NCBI RefSeq assembly: GCF_000429825.1
Contig: NZ_AUCP01000023.1
Coordinates: 22,598 to 86,597 of the forward strand
Reading direction: 5' to 3'
Source of the DNA: Cohnella thermotolerans DSM 17683
Lineage (GTDB): Bacteria; Bacillota; Bacilli; Paenibacillales; Paenibacillaceae
Length of the DNA stretch: 64,000 nt
This document shows, in pieces, positions 58,736 through 64,000 of this stretch. A program made the translations under genes and the position numbers. Within the stretch, counting starts at the first letter, position 1, and each line of letters opens with the position of its first letter. Under the pieces are notes generated by a model. That model was given only the letters and a program-made list of their open reading frames with translations, did not search any database and had not been told where the DNA came from.

Positions 58736-60415
58736 TCAATAAATCCGGAACGTCGTCGATTTGACGATCTCGTTGTCCTGCGAATCCGTCACGCGGATTT
58801 GCGCCTCCCAATTGCCCGCGAACGGCAAGTACGGACCGTCCGCCTTGTAGGCCGCTTTGACGTAGCCGGGGAAATCGTCCAGTTCGCTGTCCTGGTATGA
58901 CTCAAGCGGAACCTCGATATACCCGACGTCCTTGCGGTCCAGCGGCTGCAGGCGAAGCACCGTGCTCTTCGGCTGTCCCGCCTTCTCGGGAAGCCACACT
59001 TTAAGCGTAAACGCGTTGTTCCCCGGCGCGTTGGGCGAAATGCGCAGCGTCACATGCATGTCGGTGCCCATCTGGTGATAATGCAGAGGTTCGTTCGCCG
59101 GCAGCGGGTTCTGGTAGGTGAGAATGCCCACCACGAAGACGATCGCCGCAAGCAACCCCCCGTCAACCCAAAGCATTCCGCCCTGCGGCAAATTTCCTTT
59201 GCGCAGGCGCAGCCGGATGAAGAATGCGGCCGCGACGACGAGCAGGGACAAGGCGATTTTGGCGATAAGCCATTTTCCCCAAGCGGTGTAGAACAAATAG
59301 TCGAGCGACGGCAAGAAGACCAGCACGCTCAAAATGCCCGTCGCCCAGAGCAAGAGGAACGAGACGAGCGCCCATCGGGAAAAGCGCATCGCGAACCGTC
59401 CCGCTTCGGGACGCTCTTTGCGCCAGACGAGGAGGAGCAGCACGAGCCCGCCTCCCCAGACCGAAGCCGCGGCCAAATGGACGAAATCGAGCGCGACCGT
59501 ATAGGCGATCGGGTCGAACGCCGCCGCATGCCCGCTCCACGCCTCCACGAACAGGGCGACCGCCGTCCAGAACAGACGCGCCGGCGCGCCAAGCCCTTTC
59601 AGCAGCGGCGCGGCGATCGCCAGCAAAAGCCCGGCCGCGTAAAGCTTGCCGACCGTCGTCCGGGTCAGAATGCGCCCCCATTCCGACAACGGCTCCCCCT
59701 GCGCCAAATTGTTGAGGCTCAGGACGACGTAAACGAGCGTCGCGCACAACGCGAACTTGCCCATGAAGCCGACGGCCGCTTCCCGGGCATCGCGCACGGC
59801 CGGGGCGGCGCCTTTTTGCAGGCTCCAGACGAGCAAGCCGGCGAGCACGAGCAAGCCCGCATAGTAGACGATGCGGGATGCGTAAAGCAGGAACGACGAC
59901 GTCGTCAAGTCGTTCGCGCCCCCGTGCTGGTGGCCGTCATGGCCGATCTGCGCGTGCGGATCGAGGCTGCTCGAATCGGGGAGCTGCGGCGGATTGCCGA
60001 CGGTGAAAACGTAGGCGCCCGATACGGGATGGCCGTCCGCCGAAATGACGTCATAGGTGACGGTATAATAGTCTTCCTTGAGGGCGGGCAGCGCGAGCCG
60101 GAGGCCTTTGCCCTGCTCGATCCGCTCCGCTGCCGCGTTCGTGACCGGGCGGGAAGAGCTGTCCAGCACCCGCAATTTGTTTTCCGAAGAAGAGTCGAGT
60201 CGCTCATTGAATAAAACTTCCACGTAAGGCGGACTCTCCGCCAGCTTGGCGTCCTGTGCGGGCGTCGTTTTCTCGAGAACGGCGTGAGCGTCGGCCGATC
60301 CCGGAAACCATCCGGCCGCAAGCGACAAAACGGCGAGCAAAATCAAGCAGCAACGAACGAGCGGGCTCCGGAACGGCCTGCGGTTGCGAAGGGTAACGGG
60401 TCGGGACGGCAACAT
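58736..60415 (-). CDS. ycnJ: CopC-CopD fusion copper transport protein (YcnJ type)
   Basis: 559 residues from ATG 60413-60415 (AAGGAGG 10 bases upstream; the TTG one codon earlier is an alternative). A signal peptide ends at SADA, leaving the mature N-terminus HAVLEKTTPAQDAKL with the copper-binding CopC fold, which also has DGHPVSGAYVF. A His-rich linker (HAQIGHDGHQHGG) follows. About eight membrane helices form the CopD part (residues about 185-440), and a C-terminal extracytoplasmic domain of about 115 residues completes the chain. In Bacillus YcnJ imports copper. Confidence 0.92.
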   Translation of the reverse strand: MLPSRPVTLRNRRPFRSPLVRCCLILLAVLSLAAGWFPGSADAHAVLEKTTPAQDAKLAESPPYVEVLFNERLDSSSENKLRVLDSSSRPVTNAAAERIEQGKGLRLALPALKEDYYTVTYDVISADGHPVSGAYVFTVGNPPQLPDSSSLDPHAQIGHDGHQHGGANDLTTSSFLLYASRIVYYAGLLVLAGLLVWSLQKGAAPAVRDAREAAVGFMGKFALCATLVYVVLSLNNLAQGEPLSEWGRILTRTTVGKLYAAGLLLAIAAPLLKGLGAPARLFWTAVALFVEAWSGHAAAFDPIAYTVALDFVHLAAASVWGGGLVLLLLVWRKERPEAGRFAMRFSRWALVSFLLLWATGILSVLVFLPSLDYLFYTAWGKWLIAKIALSLLVVAAAFFIRLRLRKGNLPQGGMLWVDGGLLAAIVFVVGILTYQNPLPANEPLHYHQMGTDMHVTLRISPNAPGNNAFTLKVWLPEKAGQPKSTVLRLQPLDRKDVGYIEVPLESYQDSELDDFPGYVKAAYKADGPYLPFAGNWEAQIRVTDSQDNEIVKSTTFRIY

Positions 60416-60605
60416 CAAATGAAAACCTCCTTGGGCTTGCAATCGAAAAAAAAAACGGCCGAAATCCGCTTACGCGGTCGGATGGCGGCCCCGATCGGAA
60501 TCGGCGGCCGATTTCGCTCCTCCCATCGTAACCCGAACGAACGGCCCGTTCAACTGCGTTGGTGCCGCACGTGTCCCGATCGTTTTTTCCGGAGCGCAGA
60601 CCTTG

Positions 60606-60879
60606 CTAACCTTTTCCAATATCCGGCCACCAATCTCCGTCCTCGAACGGCAATCCTCGCGCGTCGGTCCAGACGTAAGCCCACCCGCCGACTTGCGGGT
60701 CGTCCGCGTCGGACAGCCATATGCGCTCGTAATCGTTCCTTTCTTCGATGCCGTAAAACTCCTCGTATCGGTCCGCGACAGTCAGCCCTTCCCGGCCGTG
60801 AGGGCCCTATCAGATAAGGACGAATGAGCGCATGCTGCTCGAATTCCGGCAGCAAGGAACCGTAAATAAACAGCTTCAC
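60606..60879 (-). pseudogene. Gamma-glutamylcyclotransferase-like (AIG2) gene broken by deletion and frameshift
   Basis: A good ribosome binding site (GGGAGG) and GTG start at 60877-60879 lead into KLFIYGSLLPEFEQHALIRP, the substrate-binding start of AIG2-like cyclotransferases. After about 25 residues the frame is lost. The family C-terminus appears in another frame (VADRYEEFYGIEERNDYERI, WAYVWTDARGLPFEDGDWW) and ends at TAG 60606-60608. The middle part, including the catalytic glutamate, is missing. The gene should be inactive. Confidence 0.8.
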
Positions 60880-61039
60880 TTTAAGCCTCCCGTACCCGTT
60901 TGCATTTCAAAAATCGGACTATATTTTTGGGGGAGGAACAGGAACGGCGCCGATTTCAGTTTGCAAACCGCTCCCGGTTCCGGCTACAATCTTCTCATGC
61001 GGCAAGTGCGCGAAATGGATCAACGGGAGATGAGGAGAC

Positions 61040-61360
61040 ATGGAGAGTTTTGAATTGGCGGCCTTGAAAATCGCGCAGGAAGAGGAGAATTGGGCGTTGT
61101 CGTTTGAGCGCGCCAAGCTCATGGTCATTCACGAATACGGAACGTTGTCCTGGTTCATCGACGTTGACGGGGTCGCCGACGAACGGTTGCTCAAGCGCTT
61201 CGCCGCCACCGAGGACATTTCCATCTCCGTCGAAGCCGTCACGATCGGCGGACGCCGGTTGAGAGGCAGCGCCTATTTTCACCCTAATACGATTCACAGC
61301 GCCGCCGCGATACGCGGAATCGGCGAACTGCAAGGCTACGGGCAGAGCTTGCCTCGCTAA
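61040..61360 (+). CDS. Hypothetical protein
   Basis: 106 residues with a GGGAG about 10 bases before the ATG. It is soluble, with an alpha/beta pattern (FELAALKIAQEEENWALSFE, LSWFIDVDGVADERLL) and no signal or membrane segment. It is not recognised. It ends convergently with the TetR gene, overlapping it by 4 bases at 61357-61360. Confidence 0.6.
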   Translation: MESFELAALKIAQEEENWALSFERAKLMVIHEYGTLSWFIDVDGVADERLLKRFAATEDISISVEAVTIGGRRLRGSAYFHPNTIHSAAAIRGIGELQGYGQSLPR

Positions 61361-61938
61361 CCGGTCCGGATACCGTCGAAAAAAACGTCGAATTGAGCCG
61401 CCATCTGCTCCTCCAAAGACGCTTGGCACTGTTCGAGCGCCCAGAACATCAGCACGCCGTAGTAGCACTGTACCGCGAGTCTGGCTATTTTATCCGCAGA
61501 CATATCGTTGCGGATTTCGCCTCTCTCCTGCCCGATGGCAATAATCGATGCAACGTAATTCAAAAACTCCTCGCTTCTTGCGAATTGGGCCGTGCCGACC
61601 CGTTGGCTTCCGTAGATGCCTTGCAGGACGGCGCGGGTCAGCGGCGGCGTCATCGGAAAATGGCGCGCGTACGCCTGCAAACTCTCGTGAAGCTGGGGCA
61701 AAATCGGACCCGGAACGCCCCGTTTGCTCTCAATCTCCCGCATTAGAATGAAACCTTGCAATTCCAGAATTAAATCTTCCTTGGACGTAAAATAATTGAA
61801 AAACGTCCCTTTGGCCACATCCGCCAGATCCGTAATTTGCTGCACCGTCGTCGCTTCGTACCCTTGCCGCTCGAACAGCCCGATGGCCGCCTCGATAATG
61901 CGGGCCCGGGTTTGTTTCTTCTTCGCTTCCCTGTTCAT
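61357..61938 (-). CDS. TetR-family transcriptional regulator
   Basis: 193 residues with AAGGAGGGG before the ATG. The N-terminal helix-turn-helix is typical (RARIIEAAIGLFERQGYEAT, ITDLADVAKGTFFNYFTSKE). The C-terminal ligand-binding half resembles TetR_C regulators of efflux or fatty-acid genes but has no diagnostic feature. The ATG overlaps the stop of the upstream unknown gene (ATGA). No efflux pump or dehydrogenase is next to it, so its target is unknown. Confidence 0.92.
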   Translation of the reverse strand: MNREAKKKQTRARIIEAAIGLFERQGYEATTVQQITDLADVAKGTFFNYFTSKEDLILELQGFILMREIESKRGVPGPILPQLHESLQAYARHFPMTPPLTRAVLQGIYGSQRVGTAQFARSEEFLNYVASIIAIGQERGEIRNDMSADKIARLAVQCYYGVLMFWALEQCQASLEEQMAAQFDVFFDGIRTG

Positions 61939-62543
61939 GTCCGGTCCCCTCCTTGGCCTTCCTTTAGGAGCAGACCGTTAATATAGCGAACCAAGCCCTC
62001 CAACTCCAGCAGTTGAAGCGACTCCAGCACGGCGCGGGCGGCGTCGTCTCCGACGAGGGACTCCTGAATGGCTACGGCTTCCGCGAACAAATAAGGATTC
62101 CAGTCACCTTGCGCCGCCATCGCGCTCAAAGCCGAAGCCAGACGGATATCCATCCCTTTGTCCGACCAGTCCGTCCCGCCAAGCAGCCGGGAGGCGCGCG
62201 CCTGCAGTCCGGGGTACGACGGATGAGCGCCGACTCGCCTGAACCAATATTTCGCGTTCGCGTAGTCTCCTTCCCGCCGGTGCACGATGGCGTGGACGAG
62301 ATTGCAGGTCGGATAATGTTCGAAAAGTTGGACAATTTCGTGCGCGGCTTCAAGACTATCGTTCCACAAGTGCAGCGCGGCGGCCAGCGCATGAACATCC
62401 TGGCGCCTATCGGGCGCCGTGCCGGAAGGAATTTGCGCAATCTCCCGGTCGAGGCCCGGATGCCAAACAGAACCCGGCGTTAACGCCGGCGCTCCCCTGC
62501 CCTTCAACGCGGCGGTTATACGATCGATCGCATTCGAGTCCAA
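61935..62543 (-). CDS. Hypothetical protein co-translated with TetR regulator
   Basis: 202 residues if started at TTG 62541-62543 (AGGGAG 9 bases upstream); a GTG three codons earlier lies almost on the ribosome binding site. Helical, with AAALHLWNDSLEAAHEIVQL, HAIVHRREGDYANAKYWFRR and VRYINGLLLKEG. The HRREGDYANAKYW segment recalls proteins of unknown function in Paenibacillus. No known fold is claimed. It has its own promoter and is coupled to the TetR gene. Confidence 0.65.
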   Translation of the reverse strand: MDSNAIDRITAALKGRGAPALTPGSVWHPGLDREIAQIPSGTAPDRRQDVHALAAALHLWNDSLEAAHEIVQLFEHYPTCNLVHAIVHRREGDYANAKYWFRRVGAHPSYPGLQARASRLLGGTDWSDKGMDIRLASALSAMAAQGDWNPYLFAEAVAIQESLVGDDAARAVLESLQLLELEGLVRYINGLLLKEGQGGDRT

Positions 62544-62599
62544 ACGGTTCACGCTCCCTTCGGACGGCTGCAAGCCGGTCCGTAGTCTTTTTATCTTCC

Positions 62600-62628
62600 A
62601 AGATAGCCCATCCCGCGTTTTTTGTCGA
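62600..62628 (-). promoter_or_regulatory. Promoter of the unknown-gene/TetR operon
   Basis: On the minus strand TCGACA (62623-62628), 17 bases, TATCTT (62600-62605). It is 21 bases from the aldolase terminator. Confidence 0.6.
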
Positions 62629-62639
62629 GAGATCGGAAC

Positions 62640-62670
62640 AAAAAGAAAACGGCCCTCCGCAGAGAGCCGT
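62640..62670 (-). terminator. Terminator of the aldolase gene
   Basis: On the minus strand ACGGCTCTC/GAGGGCCGT (plus 62649-62670) followed by TTTCTTTTT. Confidence 0.88.
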
Positions 62671-62693
62671 CCATGTCGTGTCAAGCTTTAGGT

Positions 62694-63662
62694 TCAAGCT
62701 TTCGGGAACGTTTCGGGCGTCGTCATCTTATCGTAAAAATTCAGGTACTCGTCGCGCTCCGGAGACGCGCGCCATGCCATGGCCGATCGAGGATGCTCGT
62801 CCAGCACGCCCGTAATCATGTAAGGAATCAGGTAGCCCCATTCCTCGCGCCGGCGCAAATCCACCATGTGGCGCTCGATCATGCCGAGCAGAGGGCGCAA
62901 ATTGTAATCGGATTTGGACAGCTTGGCCAACAGCAGCTCCGTATGGCAGTTGCCGGCCGCCCGGCCCATTCCGTAGACGGAAGCGTCCAGCAGCTCAACG
63001 CCCATCTCGGCCGCCGTCAGCGTGTTCGCCAGGGCAAGCTGCATATTATTATGCGTATGAACGCCAAGGCGCTTGTTTTTGAGGCCGCGCCGGAATTTTT
63101 CCACCAGGTAGCGAATGTCGTCCGGATCGAGGCTTCCGTAGGAATCGACGATGTAGACGACGTCGATCGGGCTATCGCTGATCATCTGCAGCGCTTCGGT
63201 CAGCTCGTTGTCCATCACGTTGGACAAAGCCATAATGTTGATGGTCGTCTCGTAGCCGCGCTCGTGGAACAGCGTAGCGAGCTCGATCGCTTTGGCCGTA
63301 TCCCGCACGTAGCAGGCGACGCGGATCAGGTCGAGCAGCGATTCGCTGCGCGGAAGAATGTCGTTCTCGTCCACGCGGCCGACGTCGACAAGCGCGGACA
63401 GCTTCGTTCTTCTTTTCTCCGGGATGACCTTGCGCAGGAAATCGTCGTCGAGAAAACGCCACGGTCCGGCGTTCTCGGAGCCTTTGAGGAGGCGGGGGGA
63501 GTTTTTATAGCCGATCTCCATGTATTCGACACCAGCTTCGTCCAGCGAGTTGTACAAATCCCGGACAAATTCGACGCTGAAATCCCAATTGTTGACAAGC
63601 CCTCCGTCGCGAACCGTGCAGTCCACGATTTTGCAATGGCTCGTTTTGCTGTGAACGGTCAT
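62694..63662 (-). CDS. DRE-TIM (HMGL-like) aldolase-domain protein
   Basis: 322 residues from ATG 63660-63662 (AAAGGAG 9 bases upstream). The DRE-TIM signature DCTVRDGGLVNNWDFS and the metal-binding HTHNNMQLALANTL are present, followed by GMGRAAGN. This is the catalytic barrel of 4-hydroxy-2-oxovalerate aldolase-like and isopropylmalate synthase-like enzymes, without a regulatory domain. No acylating aldehyde dehydrogenase is next to it, so it is not a classical catabolic MhpE. It may act in a polysaccharide or amino-acid path. Substrate unknown. Confidence 0.85.
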   Translation of the reverse strand: MTVHSKTSHCKIVDCTVRDGGLVNNWDFSVEFVRDLYNSLDEAGVEYMEIGYKNSPRLLKGSENAGPWRFLDDDFLRKVIPEKRRTKLSALVDVGRVDENDILPRSESLLDLIRVACYVRDTAKAIELATLFHERGYETTINIMALSNVMDNELTEALQMISDSPIDVVYIVDSYGSLDPDDIRYLVEKFRRGLKNKRLGVHTHNNMQLALANTLTAAEMGVELLDASVYGMGRAAGNCHTELLLAKLSKSDYNLRPLLGMIERHMVDLRRREEWGYLIPYMITGVLDEHPRSAMAWRASPERDEYLNFYDKMTTPETFPKA

Positions 63663-63770
63663 TTCGCTTAACTCCTTTGCCTCTAATTCGTGCCCATCTT
63701 GGAGGAACATGGTATTAAGTTTATAACGAAAACCTGCGGTTTAACAAGTGATTCGGACAATTTGCCGGTC

Positions 63771-63970
63771 TATCCCTTCGGTTCAGGGGGGCGGCCTGTC
63801 CATCAACATATCGTTATTTTCGACCTCATCCCACTATCCCCTCGATTCAGGCTTCTCGCTCGGCGCGTCTCTCTCTTTTACTGACTCGTCCCATTATCCC
63901 CTCGATTCAGGGCCTCCCCCCGGCGGGTGTCTCGTTTCCCCTGACCCCTCCCATTATCCCTTTCGATCAG
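63771..63970 (+). repeat. TCCCATTATCCC-TTCAG tandem array, four copies, reaching the window end
   Basis: A part-copy TATCCCTTCGGTTCAG (63771-63786) is followed by three full copies at 63829-63850, 63889-63910 and 63949-63970, 60 bases apart. Copy two reads TCCCATTATCCCCTCGATTC then AG. It is the same family as the clusters near 56 kb. The 338 bases after the aldolase start hold nothing else recognisable, and more copies may lie beyond the edge. Confidence 0.92.
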
Positions 63971-64000
63971 TCTGGTGTCTTCATTCGCCTCGTCTGCCAC

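Overview
The window is a GC-rich chromosomal segment from an endospore-forming member of the Bacillota, most likely a Paenibacillaceae species such as Paenibacillus or Cohnella. This rests on sporulation genes (ytxC, a Spo0E-like phosphatase, CotF-type coat proteins), thrS and pheST with T-box leaders, SAM-I and TPP riboswitches, a 2137-residue S-layer-homology protein, a bacterial nitric oxide synthase, and strong AGGAGG-type ribosome binding sites with many GTG and TTG starts. No rRNA, tRNA, CRISPR array, transposase or prophage was seen. Most genes lie on the minus strand.

Layout. 1-4.6 kb: partial ECF sigma factor, 3D-domain protein, T-box-controlled thrS, ytxC. 4.7-8.5 kb: GGDEF protein, mqnC (futalosine menaquinone route), EAL protein. 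8.5-12.2 kb: methionine genes metI-metC and metA, with a SAM-I riboswitch before metA. 12.3-16.7 kb: corA, an HRDC-domain gene, nos and two small genes. 16.7-25.4 kb: 5'-3' exonuclease, aminotransferase, M50 protease, ArsC/Spx-like protein, RluA-type synthase, cobalamin genes (adenosyltransferase and cobU-like) separated by a perfect 51-bp tandem array, Spo0E-like protein and yugG-yugH. 25.5-31 kb: coat proteins, cysK with a zinc-ribbon partner and a 27-residue membrane peptide, DUF350 protein, mutS2. 31-40.7 kb: YvlD-like protein, giant lamin-tail/phosphoesterase/SLH protein, CuA-type lipoprotein, chemoreceptor. 40.7-43.2 kb: a decaying region with more tandem repeats and three gene remnants. 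43.2-49.3 kb: pheS-pheT and a ZapA carrying about 600 residues of coiled coil. 49.3-56 kb: thiamine operon thiC-thiF-thiES-thiG-thiO under a TPP riboswitch. 56-60.4 kb: copper operon copCD-kinase-regulator-ycnI. 60.5-64 kb: a broken gamma-glutamylcyclotransferase-like gene, TetR regulator, two unknown genes and an aldolase.

The most unusual feature is a set of intergenic tandem arrays with units of about 50-60 bp. They have different sequences: a 51-bp unit with a GCTCAA-N3-TTGAGC palindrome, a 52-bp unit with AGCGATTCGCT, and a dispersed family built on TCCCAYTATCCC-TTCAG found at three clusters. Other points for a second look are the ThiE-ThiS fusion, the extended ZapA, a CuA lipoprotein whose only ribosome-binding-site-supported start is ATT, a second (translational) control layer before thiC, and a leader-like RNA with mutually exclusive hairpins after cysK.
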